NCBI RefSeq assembly: GCF_016110345.1
Contig: NZ_AP019011.1
Coordinates: forward strand, 1,860,001-1,924,000
Direction of reading: 5' to 3'
From: Fluviibacter phosphoraccumulans
GTDB taxonomy: Bacteria; Pseudomonadota; Gammaproteobacteria; Burkholderiales; Rhodocyclaceae
Length of the DNA stretch: 64,000 nt
Below, one piece after another: positions 1 to 9,055 of this stretch. The translations under genes and the position numbers were made by a program. The notes beneath the pieces were generated by a model. The model ran no database searches and was not told the DNA's origin. It was given only the letters and a program-made list of their open reading frames with translations. The first letter of the stretch is position 1; the number at the start of each line of letters is the position of its first letter.

Positions 1-159
1 TTCGTGCCCAACAGATACGAGCCACAAAGAAATTAGCAGCAATCCACCTAGCAAAATATTGCGCAGCGCAATCGTGCCGAACATGGGCCAGATCATCAAC
101 AACGCAAACAGCATCGAGAGCGCGACAGTGAATGCATCTGAGCTTCGGTTCAATGTCAT
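1..159 (-). CDS. Polytopic membrane protein, N-terminal fragment (probable O-antigen ligase/polymerase)
   Basis: Only the first 53 codons lie in the window and the frame stays open to the left edge. The translated start has a short polar N-terminus followed by two hydrophobic stretches separated by a TIALRN turn, as in proteins of the WaaL/Wzy type. Its ATG overlaps the TGA of the upstream GT9 gene (ATGA, 156-159), so it is the next gene of the same polysaccharide operon and is probably translationally coupled. The O-antigen ligase call rests on hydrophobicity and on its place after two heptosyltransferase-like genes. No catalytic part is visible, so another integral membrane protein is possible. 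Confidence 0.6.
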   Translation of the reverse strand, partial: MTLNRSSDAFTVALSMLFALLMIWPMFGTIALRNILLGGLLLISLWLVSVGHE

Positions 160-1283
160 GCTTGACGCTCCAATTTCAAAAGGATGCTGACCGATCGCCC
201 AACGTCTTCGGACATCAATTTTTTCAGGCATGCCAGATTACCCATACGACACGTGGCTGGTGCATCGAATACCGTAGAGCATGGATAGCACGGAAGACTG
301 GTTTTCAAGAATACGCGGGTGGCTCCCGGCAGATAGACCTCGCCAAGGTCGACGGGACCAGCAATACAGACCACTGGGATTTGCAAAGCGTCGGCCATGT
401 GGGTGACGCCCGAATCAACGCCTACGAATACCGAAAGCTGGCTCAATAGCGTTGGCAGCTCAGCCAGGCTGTACTCTCCCACGGCGTTTACTATGCGTGC
501 CTGATGGTTGGCATGCAGCAACGACAACAGGTTATCCGCCAAAGCCCGGTCACCAGGGCCACCGATCAGCACCACCTTGATCGGGCGTAAGCTCTGCAGC
601 GCCAGAATGGCGATGATAATGTCTGCCAAATTTTCGGGGGATACACGTTTGAGCTGGCGCCCGCTGCTGACTAGTAAGCCGACATGGATGGCCGATGGAT
701 CTAGGCCAATCGATTGAGTGTTCACCGATGGCGGTAACCATTTAGTGCAGTCAGGATTTATCAAGCCTAATAGAGAGAAAAGCTTTCCCTGAGTTTTGAC
801 GAAGAACTCACCAGGCGCATGAACAGCATACCCCGTCAGCAAAGGTTGCAAAAATCGATAGCTGGTTTTAATCGGTGACGGCAATACTGAAAGACGACGC
901 GGCATGGCCGCAAGACAAAAGCCGGTAAGTTGTGCGGCACCCGGGATCAGGGAGAACCCCGTATCGTAATCGATACACAATCGGGCGAAGCGCAGGCGAC
1001 CCATCAATCCCTTCTGCGCCGCATAGGGAAAACAGATCGTATTGTCGACCATGGTTAACAATGGGCTGAACGAGGCAACGATGGGGTCAATCACGAGATC
1101 AATCCGCGCATCAGGATAGCGCTGCCGCAACTGCTTTAGCAGATGGGTGCTGCATACGACGTCGCCGATACCGGCGATCTCGACAACAAGAATCCTTCGC
1201 GGTTCTCTAGCGGCAATTTCTCTGAGCAAGCTGATCGGCCACCAGATTGGTGCCAGCAGCCAGGTGAGCAGAATGTAAATCAT
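156..1283 (-). CDS. GT9-family glycosyltransferase (heptosyltransferase-like) with N-terminal hydrophobic segment
   Basis: This 375-residue protein has the GT9/WaaF fold signatures: an N-terminal nucleotide-sugar domain start (ILVVEIAGIGDVVCSTHLL, about residues 31-49) and a C-terminal donor-binding motif (GVDSGVTHMADALQIP, about 289-304). The family transfers ADP-heptose or related sugars to the LPS core on the cytoplasmic face of the inner membrane. The first 20 residues are strongly hydrophobic, which is unusual for WaaF and may anchor the enzyme. A cysteine-rich stretch near the C-terminus (CYPCSTVF, later CRMGNLAC) resembles that of other LPS GT9 proteins. It overlaps both neighbours by 4 bases (ATGA). 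The exact acceptor cannot be told from sequence. Confidence 0.85.
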   Translation of the reverse strand: MIYILLTWLLAPIWWPISLLREIAAREPRRILVVEIAGIGDVVCSTHLLKQLRQRYPDARIDLVIDPIVASFSPLLTMVDNTICFPYAAQKGLMGRLRFARLCIDYDTGFSLIPGAAQLTGFCLAAMPRRLSVLPSPIKTSYRFLQPLLTGYAVHAPGEFFVKTQGKLFSLLGLINPDCTKWLPPSVNTQSIGLDPSAIHVGLLVSSGRQLKRVSPENLADIIIAILALQSLRPIKVVLIGGPGDRALADNLLSLLHANHQARIVNAVGEYSLAELPTLLSQLSVFVGVDSGVTHMADALQIPVVCIAGPVDLGEVYLPGATRVFLKTSLPCYPCSTVFDAPATCRMGNLACLKKLMSEDVGRSVSILLKLERQA

Positions 1284-2356
1284 GCTGCACCCTGACCTTG
1301 CCCGATGCGCTGTAATTGTGACAGCGTTGCAGCCAGCACTGGCTCGGGTTGAAGATCACCCATGCTGATGCTGAACGAACATTGTTCAGTCTGGCAGGGG
1401 TGCTCGATCATGGTAACTACGTCAGGGCGCACTGGTGAGAGCACCAGCGGGCCACGACGGGCGCAGTGGAAGAGACACACCATGGGCACGCCAATACCGG
1501 CTGCCACATGACTGGGGCCGGTATCGATACCGATATAGAGGTCGAGGCAACTCATGATCGCCCCACTCTCACGCATACTCAGTCGATCTGCGCCATGCAC
1601 CATTCGGTTGCCAATAACGGCTTTGAGTGCCGCAACTTTAGGTTTGGGCAACTGGCTCCCGAGGAGCACAAAACGGGCTTGCGGGTATTGATCGACGATG
1701 CCCCTGCATAGGGCCACAAAATGTTCGATTGGCCAATCACGATGCTTGAAGGTGGGGAAGCTTTCGATAATTAGACCAATGAGTGGAAAAGCCTCGGGAT
1801 CTGAAATTCCCGCAAAGGCCTGTGCCAACCACTCCTGTGCCCAGGCTTTTTCTGCAGGCAACACGGTATATGTGACCTGACGGTTTGGCGTGGAGATACC
1901 GAGGCCGCGCTCAACGAGGGTGAGCAACCAATCAGCCAGCGGTATCTCTTTATCGGAGGGCATCTTAAGCACTTCGTGCCCGGCTGCGCGTAGCGATTGG
2001 TTGGTGGTTTCATCCTTGATCTGCTGCACAACTAAATGCGTTGCGACGCGCTCGGCATAGCGATGGATCGCGGCATCATGCCCCCAGATAACCGCCAGGT
2101 CATAAGGTTTTCGGCCAAAGAGTTTGCTGCACCAACCTTTGAAGGCCGCGCTCTTTTTGGAAACCGCGCCAACGTGCGCTAACTCCGGCAGGCCACGAAT
2201 GATGTCGTAACGTTTAGGGTGGCCCAGAAAATCAATCTCAGCATCCGGATACGCCTGCTTGAGTGCACGAATCGCTACACCGGTAAGCAAGGTATCGCCA
2301 AAACGGGCCACGTGAATGACCAGAATGCGCTTGGGCGGTGTCGATAGCGTCAGCAT
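1280..2356 (-). CDS. GT9-family glycosyltransferase (ADP-heptose:LPS heptosyltransferase-like)
   Basis: The 358-residue product begins with the GT9 motif RILVIHVARFGDTLLTG (about residues 10-26) and has the C-terminal substrate-binding motif YIGIDTGPSHVAAGIGVPMV (about 274-293), both typical of WaaC/WaaF/WaaQ-type heptosyltransferases. It is a second, distinct GT9 next to the one at 156-1283 and lacks that protein's hydrophobic N-terminus. The start codon lies inside the end of the preceding asnB gene (7-base overlap) and the stop overlaps the next start. The two GT9 genes probably add consecutive sugars, but donor and acceptor are inference. Confidence 0.85.
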   Translation of the reverse strand: MLTLSTPPKRILVIHVARFGDTLLTGVAIRALKQAYPDAEIDFLGHPKRYDIIRGLPELAHVGAVSKKSAAFKGWCSKLFGRKPYDLAVIWGHDAAIHRYAERVATHLVVQQIKDETTNQSLRAAGHEVLKMPSDKEIPLADWLLTLVERGLGISTPNRQVTYTVLPAEKAWAQEWLAQAFAGISDPEAFPLIGLIIESFPTFKHRDWPIEHFVALCRGIVDQYPQARFVLLGSQLPKPKVAALKAVIGNRMVHGADRLSMRESGAIMSCLDLYIGIDTGPSHVAAGIGVPMVCLFHCARRGPLVLSPVRPDVVTMIEHPCQTEQCSFSISMGDLQPEPVLAATLSQLQRIGQGQGAA

Positions 2357-4203
2357 GATTTCGCCATCGCTTCCAACTGCGAGAGTGACGCATCCAGAAT
2401 CAGGAGTTGCAGCACCTGCTCAGCCAGCGCCGGGCGGTTACGGTATTCAGCAATGAAACGCTCGACGCGCGCTGCATTGATCTGGCCTTGGGTGCTAGTT
2501 TGCAGCCGTTGGCCTAAACCGGCAAAGTGATGATGCAGATCCTGTTGCAACCAAGGCTTTAAGGGTGGGTTGAAACCGCGCTTCTTGAGGTTGAATAGAT
2601 CTAGCGATGCCAGGCGCTCTGTCACGCTGGCAAAGAGTTTTTTAGCCGGTTGGGTAAAGCGTTCGCTATCGGGTAAGGCCATCACACGTTCTGCCCAGAC
2701 ATGATCGAGCAGTGGTGCTCGCAGCTCCAGACCGTGCGCCATGGTGCAGAGATCACCTTTACGCAGTATGTATTCCGGCAGGTAGTTGTTCAGATCTACT
2801 GCCAGCAACTGCTTAAGCGGCGACAGCTGGTTCAACGCGTCTATCGAGGGGTAACGCCAGTACGTGGCAGCAGGTGCTTTAAGGCCCGGCTGTAGAAACG
2901 CACGCTGACCGGGTGTCATGCCAGAGAAGCGCAGGCTATAGGCCTCCAGCCAATTGAGCCTGAGTTCTGACACAATCTTGCGCCAGCCTTTACCGGCCAT
3001 ATCTGCCATGCGCGGCAACGGTAATCGCAGCAAACGGCGCCAACTGGTGCGCAAATGTTTGCCCAGGCGCTTGTAGCCGCCGAGCAATTCGTCACCGCCA
3101 TCACCACCCAGCACGACTTTGACGTGTTGCGTGGTGGCTTGTGCCAGATACCAGCTAGGAAAGCTCGATGGATCGGCAAACGGTTCATCCAGATCAGCAA
3201 TGATCTGCTCGAAGTCGTTGGCTATGGTGAGCGGCACAGGGATGGCCTGATTAGGCAAGCCCAAGGTGTCGGCAATCTGTTTGGCGACAGGCGACTCATC
3301 TAGCGGGCTACCAAGAAACGCCGCTGAGAAGGTTTGTAGCTGATCAAAACCTTGCTCTTCGAGCCGACAGGCGATGGTACTGGAATCAATGCCACCCGAC
3401 AGAAACACGCCTAATGGCCGATCTGCCACAGTGCGAATGCGGATGGCGGTATCGAGTTCCTTTTGCCACGCCTTTTCTCTACTACCGGATTCGCCATGCG
3501 GTTGCCAGTAGCAATGCTTGGTGAGTTGTTGCGTATCCAGGCGGTAATGCAGGTAGTGCGCGTTTTCCAGACGATGAATGTGCTGGAAGATGGTGCGCGG
3601 TGCCGGGATGTAACGGTGCGCCAGATACGCATCAATACTTTCTGGTGAGAACTGACGCTGCGCTTTGGGTACGCTAGGCAGCACCGAGCGCACGAGTGAG
3701 CCGAAGGCCAAACCGTCATTGGCGGTGGTGTAGACCAGCGGCTTGAGGCCCATACGATCGCGCGCGAGAAAGACTTCGCGTTTGTTCCAATCGAGGATGG
3801 CAAAGGCAAACATGCCGCGCAGTTTGGGCAGCAGGTCTTCAAGGCCCCAGGCTTCATAACCGCGCAGAATAAATTCGGTATCCGAGTGCGTTTTGAATTG
3901 CACGCCCTGCGCCCGCAGCTCGTCGGCATGCTGTTGCCAATCGTAAACTTCGCCGTTGTAACAAATCCAGATGCTGCCATCGTCGTTGCTGAAGGGTTGG
4001 TCTGCTTCGGGGCGCGGGTCGATGATTGCTAGGCGTGTGTGGATGAGTCCCACTTCGGATGCTGCGTCGTTGCGCTGGCCCTGGGTATTCCAACCGACCA
4101 CATGTTCGGCATCTGGCCCACGCCGACGCAGTGCCGACAGCATGCCCTGCACCGCAGCCGTGCTGGCCGGTTGTTGCTGGAAGAAGCCGGCAATGCCACA
4201 CAT
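2350..4203 (-). CDS. AsnB-type glutamine amidotransferase (asparagine synthase-like), paralogue 1
   Basis: The start is set at the ATG encoding MCGIAGFF, because class II glutamine amidotransferases need Cys2 as the processed N-terminal nucleophile. An open frame 43 codons longer upstream has no support and would bury the cysteine. The protein is 617 residues, with an N-terminal glutaminase domain (CYNGEVYDWQ near 81-90) and an ATP pyrophosphatase loop SGGIDSS at 269-275. In surface-polysaccharide loci such enzymes often amidate sugar acids rather than make free asparagine, and its place between glycosyltransferase genes supports that. The 7-base gap to the upstream GT4 gene suggests coupling. 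True asparagine synthetase activity cannot be excluded. Confidence 0.85.
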   Translation of the reverse strand: MCGIAGFFQQQPASTAAVQGMLSALRRRGPDAEHVVGWNTQGQRNDAASEVGLIHTRLAIIDPRPEADQPFSNDDGSIWICYNGEVYDWQQHADELRAQGVQFKTHSDTEFILRGYEAWGLEDLLPKLRGMFAFAILDWNKREVFLARDRMGLKPLVYTTANDGLAFGSLVRSVLPSVPKAQRQFSPESIDAYLAHRYIPAPRTIFQHIHRLENAHYLHYRLDTQQLTKHCYWQPHGESGSREKAWQKELDTAIRIRTVADRPLGVFLSGGIDSSTIACRLEEQGFDQLQTFSAAFLGSPLDESPVAKQIADTLGLPNQAIPVPLTIANDFEQIIADLDEPFADPSSFPSWYLAQATTQHVKVVLGGDGGDELLGGYKRLGKHLRTSWRRLLRLPLPRMADMAGKGWRKIVSELRLNWLEAYSLRFSGMTPGQRAFLQPGLKAPAATYWRYPSIDALNQLSPLKQLLAVDLNNYLPEYILRKGDLCTMAHGLELRAPLLDHVWAERVMALPDSERFTQPAKKLFASVTERLASLDLFNLKKRGFNPPLKPWLQQDLHHHFAGLGQRLQTSTQGQINAARVERFIAEYRNRPALAEQVLQLLILDASLSQLEAMAKSC

Positions 4204-4210
4204 GATTAAA

Positions 4211-5326
4211 TTATTTCGCCTCGGCGATGGCTTGACGGAAAGCCTTGTCCATACGATCAAGCATGATGTCGATACCAAAGTTACGACTGTAGGCCAGCGA
4301 GGCTTCGGCAAACTGCTGACGTAATTGCGCATTGCCCATCAGCCGACGCAGGTTATCGGCGAGTTTGGGCACATTGCGTGGTGGCGTCATGAGACCGGTC
4401 TGGCCATCCTGTAGCGCTTCGCCAATGGCACCGATCGGAGTGCTAATTGCTGGCACACCACAGGCCATGGCTTGCATCAGGCCTTGCGGCACGCCTTCAT
4501 CGCCAAACGATGGCAATACAAACAAATCAAGACAGTTCAGCCACTCAGGTACATTGTCCTGGTTGCCGACCATGATGATGCGATCTTCGAGCCCGTGCAA
4601 TGCACGTCGGCGTTCGATATCACCCCAGCGTGGGCCATCACCGATGACCAAGATCTGCCAATCGGGAAATTCTTCTTTGAGGCTGGCGAAGGCATCAACC
4701 AGATCATCGTGGCCTTTCCAATCGCGCAGCGTCGCTAGAATGCCGATGGTAGGTTTATCTGCCACGTTGAGCTTGGCGCGCATGGCTGCCTTATCAAGCG
4801 GCTTGTAGTAATTGAGATCGATACCGGTTCGCACCGAGGTCATACGATCCAGCGCGATGCCGTTGTCCTGATGGAGCGTGCTGCGCAGCGCTTCACCGGT
4901 GGTAACCATGTGCGTGCTGGCTTTCTGATACAGCCAACGCGTACTGGCTTTGTTGTTCACAGGCGTTGACACATGCCGAGTGCGCACTAGGGGCGGCATG
5001 CCGCTGAGCGTCGCGCAGTTGGCGGCGACTAACCAGCTATCGGTAGAGCTGTGGGTGTTGATGACATCAAACTCATGGCCATGCTGCTTAAGATACTGGC
5101 GCATGGCTTTAAGGCCTTTGAGGTGTTTACGACCAATGGGTAGCGTTACCGTAGGGATGCCCCGCTTAATTGCGGCTAGTGCAATCTGAGCTTCTGGCGG
5201 CGTAACGAGTACGACTTTGTGGCCACGCGCGATCATGCCGGCGGCTTCGGTAAGGATGCGGATTTCCTGCCCGCCCCAACCAGTGGAGGATTCGGTGTGC
5301 AGGATGGATAGTTTTTTGTCAGTCAT
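4211..5326 (-). CDS. GT4-family (group 1) glycosyltransferase
   Basis: The 371-residue protein has the GT-B layout of group 1 transferases: an N-terminal acceptor half starting with the glycine turn of STGWGGQEIRILTEA (about residues 14-28), and a C-terminal half with the donor-binding signature (FGDEGVPQGLMQAMACGVP, about 274-292), which carries the EX7E-like element in a variant form. It probably moves a sugar from an activated nucleotide donor to a lipid-linked core or O-unit in the cytoplasm. It overlaps the upstream asnB by one base and lies 7 bases before the next asnB, so it sits between the two amidotransferase genes. Specificity is unknown. Confidence 0.85.
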   Translation of the reverse strand: MTDKKLSILHTESSTGWGGQEIRILTEAAGMIARGHKVVLVTPPEAQIALAAIKRGIPTVTLPIGRKHLKGLKAMRQYLKQHGHEFDVINTHSSTDSWLVAANCATLSGMPPLVRTRHVSTPVNNKASTRWLYQKASTHMVTTGEALRSTLHQDNGIALDRMTSVRTGIDLNYYKPLDKAAMRAKLNVADKPTIGILATLRDWKGHDDLVDAFASLKEEFPDWQILVIGDGPRWGDIERRRALHGLEDRIIMVGNQDNVPEWLNCLDLFVLPSFGDEGVPQGLMQAMACGVPAISTPIGAIGEALQDGQTGLMTPPRNVPKLADNLRRLMGNAQLRQQFAEASLAYSRNFGIDIMLDRMDKAFRQAIAEAK

Positions 5327-7191
5327 CAGAGTCTAAAGTCGGGTGCATAGCGGCGGAACCAGAGTTCGAGCACCATAAGGGTCCAGAGTCGTCCGCCATG
5401 TGGACGCTTCGGCGTTGCCTGTTCGCGCTGGAGTTTATCCAAGAAGCCGCTACGGAAGATGTTACGTCCACCCAGGCCACCTGCGCCGAGCATGTCTGAA
5501 AGAGAGGCACTCAACCCACCGGCCAGCCATTCATGCAGCGGCATGACAAAGCCCTGTTTGCCGCGATAGACAATGTCGTGCGGCAGGTAACGTTCGGCCA
5601 CTTTCTTAAGCAGGTATTTGGTGTCGCGACCATGCAGCTTCATATTAGCAGGCAGGCGCGCGGCGAATTCGACGAGCTTATGATCTAAATACGGCACACG
5701 CGCTTCCAGAGAATAAGCCATGGTGGCGCGATCGACTTTGGTGAGCAGATCGTCCGGCAACCAGAGCTTCTGGTCGATGGTAAGCAGCTTGTCGAGATAG
5801 CCGGTGGCCTGGCAATTAACATAGGCCTCTTCAGCCAGCATCTCCAATGGCACTGAGGTTTTACTGGTGAGCGCCGGGTTGAGAATGCCTTTGTGTAATT
5901 CTCGATCGAAGTGATTGGGAATCGTCAGGTAACGACGGGCCAATGGCCGTGCCGCGGCTTTGATGAGACGGTCTTTGCGCAGGGTGGCCGGCAGCAGCGG
6001 GTAGATCAGTAGCAGCGGGGACAACGGGTGCCCCAGACGCGCAGCCAGCTTGGCCTCTTTGAGGCGTTTGGCGTAGTTGCTGTAGCCTGCAAAGACTTCG
6101 TCGGCGCCCTCTCCGCTGAGTGCCACGGTAACGTGCTGACGCGTGAGGCGCGAGAGCAACATAGTGGGCAGCGCTGCCTGGTCACCAAAAGGTTCGTCGT
6201 AAATGTCGACCCATTGATCAAAGGCGGAGATCACATCGCCCGGTTGCACCATCAGCGGATGATGATCGGCGCCGATGTGTTGCGCCACCCGCGCAGCATA
6301 TTCGTGTTCGCTGTGGCTGGTGTTGCCGACAAAGCCGAGGTTAAAGATTTTGGGTTGTGTCTGACCTGCGTCTTTCATCAGCGCGGCGATGAGTGACGAA
6401 TCAATGCCGCCGCTGACAAACGCACCCAGCGGCACATCGGCCACGAGCATGGAGGAGACCGAGCGCTTGAGCTCGGCTTCGAGCTGATCTGTCAGCTCCG
6501 CTTCGCTAGCCGTCCATTTGGGTTCGTAGTTCGGGTTCCAGTACGTCCACTCGTGCGTTTGCCCGTTCTGCACGCGTAGCGCCCGCCCTGGTTGCAACTT
6601 GCGGATCTGTTTGAAGATGGTGAACGGTGCGGGAATGTATTGGCATTCCAGATAGAGCTGTAAGGCGTCCAGATCAATATCGCGCGATACACCAGGGTGT
6701 GCGAGGATGGCTTTGAGCTCTGAGGCAAACAGGATGCGCTGGCCATCCTGATAGATGTTGAGCGGCTTGATGCCGAGCGGGTCACGCGCCAACAACAGCG
6801 ATTGGTTCTGCTTATCCCAGAAGGCAAACGCAAACATGCCTTCGAGGCGCGGCAATGCGTCATCACCCCAGGTAATCAGTGACTGCAGCAATACTTCGGT
6901 ATCGCCGTTGGTGCGGAATTGCGCACCCTTGGCTTGCAACTCAGCGCGCAGGGTTTTGAAGTTATAGAGCTCGCCGTTGTAGGCCAGACTATAGCGCCCG
7001 CAAGCGCTGTGCATCGGCTGCTGGCTGGCGGCCAGATCAATCACAGCTAGGCGGCGATGCCCCAGGGCAATGGGGCCATCCAGGTGGTAACCAGCAGCGT
7101 CCGGCCCACGATGTACCAGCGTGGTTGTCATCCGCTCCAGAATGCTCCGGTCTGCGGGTGCCTTATCAAGCCAACCGACAAAGCCACACAT
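5326..7191 (-). CDS. asnB: AsnB-type glutamine amidotransferase (asparagine synthase-like), paralogue 2
   Basis: This 621-residue protein starts MCGFVGWL, giving the catalytic Cys2. It carries the glutaminase-domain motif AYNGELYNF (about 70-78), GDTEVLLQ, and the synthetase P-loop SGGIDSS at 260-266. The spacing matches classical AsnB more closely than the neighbouring paralogue, which is clearly divergent in sequence. Its ATG overlaps the TGA of msbA by one base (TGATG), and its stop overlaps the next glycosyltransferase start, so it is embedded in the LPS operon. The likely role is ammonia transfer to a carboxylated sugar or to aspartate; the sequence does not decide between them. Confidence 0.87.
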   Translation of the reverse strand: MCGFVGWLDKAPADRSILERMTTTLVHRGPDAAGYHLDGPIALGHRRLAVIDLAASQQPMHSACGRYSLAYNGELYNFKTLRAELQAKGAQFRTNGDTEVLLQSLITWGDDALPRLEGMFAFAFWDKQNQSLLLARDPLGIKPLNIYQDGQRILFASELKAILAHPGVSRDIDLDALQLYLECQYIPAPFTIFKQIRKLQPGRALRVQNGQTHEWTYWNPNYEPKWTASEAELTDQLEAELKRSVSSMLVADVPLGAFVSGGIDSSLIAALMKDAGQTQPKIFNLGFVGNTSHSEHEYAARVAQHIGADHHPLMVQPGDVISAFDQWVDIYDEPFGDQAALPTMLLSRLTRQHVTVALSGEGADEVFAGYSNYAKRLKEAKLAARLGHPLSPLLLIYPLLPATLRKDRLIKAAARPLARRYLTIPNHFDRELHKGILNPALTSKTSVPLEMLAEEAYVNCQATGYLDKLLTIDQKLWLPDDLLTKVDRATMAYSLEARVPYLDHKLVEFAARLPANMKLHGRDTKYLLKKVAERYLPHDIVYRGKQGFVMPLHEWLAGGLSASLSDMLGAGGLGGRNIFRSGFLDKLQREQATPKRPHGGRLWTLMVLELWFRRYAPDFRL

Positions 7192-8963
7192 CAGGCGCTA
7201 CCCTCAACCGCTGCCGGTGTGCTGACTCCCTGCACCTGATGCAGGTAGGTGTAGATGCCGTTACGGGCCAATAGTTCGCTATGTGTGCCGATCTCGGCGA
7301 TGCAGCCTTCTTTCAGCACGACAATGCGGTCGGCTTTTTCGATGGTACTCAAGCGGTGGGCAATAACAAAGCTGGTACGACCGACCATGAGTTCATCAAG
7401 GGCAGCCTGCACATGCCGCTCGGATTCGTTATCCAGCGCAGACGTGGCTTCGTCGAGAATCAGAATCGGTGCATTCTTGAGTACAGCACGAGCGATGGCG
7501 ATGCGCTGACGCTGCCCACCAGAGAGACGTAGACCACCCTCACCGACCAGCGTATCGAAACTATTAGGCAAGGCTTCGATAAACTCCAGCGCATGCGCGG
7601 CTTTAGCAGCAGCGCGGATTTCTTCCCGCGTTAATTGGCGTGTGGCGCCAAAGGCGATGTTGTTAGCCACGGTGTCATTGAAGAGCAGCACTTCCTGGGT
7701 TACCAGCGCCATCTGGCTACGCAGACTGTTGAGGTGCACGCTATCAATGGCATGGCCATCGATACGGATTTGCCCAGAGGTGACATGCAGGAAGTTGGGC
7801 AACAGATTGGCAAAGGTACTCTTGCCACCACCCGATGGGCCGACAAGTGCAATCTGCTCCCCAGGTTGTACGACGAGGTTTACTTCGGTGAGCGCATTAC
7901 GCTCTGCCTCCGGATAGCGGTAAGTAACGTTATCAAAAACGATTTCGCCACGGACGTTAACCAGTGTGACCGAACCGGTGTCACGTTCGGTGGGCTCATC
8001 CAGCAAAGAAAACACGTGCTCGGCTGCGGCGAGACCCCGCTGAATAGGCGCATTGAGATCAGCCAGTCGCTTAAGTGGGGCATTCATCATCAGGCTGGCG
8101 GTAATAAACGATACAAAGCCGCCGATGGTGGTCATCCCTTCGGCTGATTGCACCATGGCCACAGAAATTATGATGGCGACGGCCAACGCTGATGACAGCT
8201 GTGTAATAGGTGTTCCCAATGCAGCCGTAACCGTACCGCGCATGAAAATGCCACGCAAATAGTTGGCCACACCTTCGAAGCGGCTGACCTCCTGCTGCTC
8301 ACCACCGTACACCTTGATAATCTTCTGATTGGATATTGCTTCCTGAACGGCAGTGGTCATAAGCACCATATTGTCGTGCTCGGCATGCATCAAGCGACGT
8401 AAACGCTTACTGAGTTTGCGCACAGACACACCCAGCACTGGGATGACGGCAAGCGTGATGAGCATAAGCTGCCAGTTCAGGTAGAGCAGCCAGGCAAGTA
8501 ACCCAATAACAGTAACGCCATCTTTAATCAGCGTGGTCAGCACGGTCGTGCTGGCCGAAGTGACACCGTTCACATCATTAGTTATTCGATTGATCGTTTT
8601 GGCGGAAGGATGCTTCTGAAAATAATCACTGGGCAAACGCACCAGATGAGCAAACATTTCTGTACGGATCTGGAAAACAATTTTGTTTTGCACCCAGGCC
8701 ACGATGTAGGTGGCGCCAAAGCCAAGCATGCCACGCAACAGGAAAATACCCACCACCGCAAAGGGCAGCCAGAGCAGCGGGGTATCTGTACCAAACTTGA
8801 AGCCATCGTCCAGCATCGGCTTCATTAGCGCTGGCAACAACGGCTCTGTCGCTGCCGATAAAGCGGTCAACAACATGCCCGCAGTCAAGGCTTTGTAGTA
8901 GGGCCGCGCATACTTGAGCAGGCGGCGATACAGTTTAAGATTTTCAGGGTCGACCAGTCGCAT
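7191..8963 (-). CDS. msbA: Lipid A export ATP-binding/permease protein MsbA
   Basis: This is a half-size ABC exporter that flips lipid A-core across the inner membrane. The N-terminal half has about six membrane helices. The C-terminal half has a Walker A (GPSGGGKSTFANLL), the signature LSGGQRQRIAIARAV and a Walker B (ILILDEATSALD) followed by the H-loop IAHRLST. I chose the ATG encoding MRLVDPENLK, giving 590 residues, close to the usual family length. A TTG nine codons upstream would also be in frame, but no clear SD separates the two. The gene opens the tightly overlapping run msbA-asnB-GT4-asnB-GT9-GT9, which fits a role in exporting the product made by the downstream genes. Confidence 0.9.
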   Translation of the reverse strand: MRLVDPENLKLYRRLLKYARPYYKALTAGMLLTALSAATEPLLPALMKPMLDDGFKFGTDTPLLWLPFAVVGIFLLRGMLGFGATYIVAWVQNKIVFQIRTEMFAHLVRLPSDYFQKHPSAKTINRITNDVNGVTSASTTVLTTLIKDGVTVIGLLAWLLYLNWQLMLITLAVIPVLGVSVRKLSKRLRRLMHAEHDNMVLMTTAVQEAISNQKIIKVYGGEQQEVSRFEGVANYLRGIFMRGTVTAALGTPITQLSSALAVAIIISVAMVQSAEGMTTIGGFVSFITASLMMNAPLKRLADLNAPIQRGLAAAEHVFSLLDEPTERDTGSVTLVNVRGEIVFDNVTYRYPEAERNALTEVNLVVQPGEQIALVGPSGGGKSTFANLLPNFLHVTSGQIRIDGHAIDSVHLNSLRSQMALVTQEVLLFNDTVANNIAFGATRQLTREEIRAAAKAAHALEFIEALPNSFDTLVGEGGLRLSGGQRQRIAIARAVLKNAPILILDEATSALDNESERHVQAALDELMVGRTSFVIAHRLSTIEKADRIVVLKEGCIAEIGTHSELLARNGIYTYLHQVQGVSTPAAVEGSA

Positions 8964-9023
8964 CCGTCTATCCGGCAAGGGCCCGGGCAAGCCCCGGACT
9001 TAACCCCCATATTGTACTTGATG

Positions 9024-9043
9024 AACCCCGTTTTACCGGGGTT
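9024..9043 (-). terminator. Hairpin downstream of the GT4 gene
   Basis: A 7-bp perfect stem (AACCCCG / CGGGGTT) with a six-base loop lies just after the stop of the glycosyltransferase at 9056-10222 and before msbA. No T-run follows, so it may be a weak terminator or an mRNA-stabilising hairpin rather than a strict Rho-independent terminator. Confidence 0.4.
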
Positions 9044-9055
9044 AGGCAGCGCCCA

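Noticed and set aside
8964..8990. TTG start for msbA nine codons upstream
   Set aside because: No clear SD and the added residues are not typical of the family; the ATG at 8963 gives a normal length.
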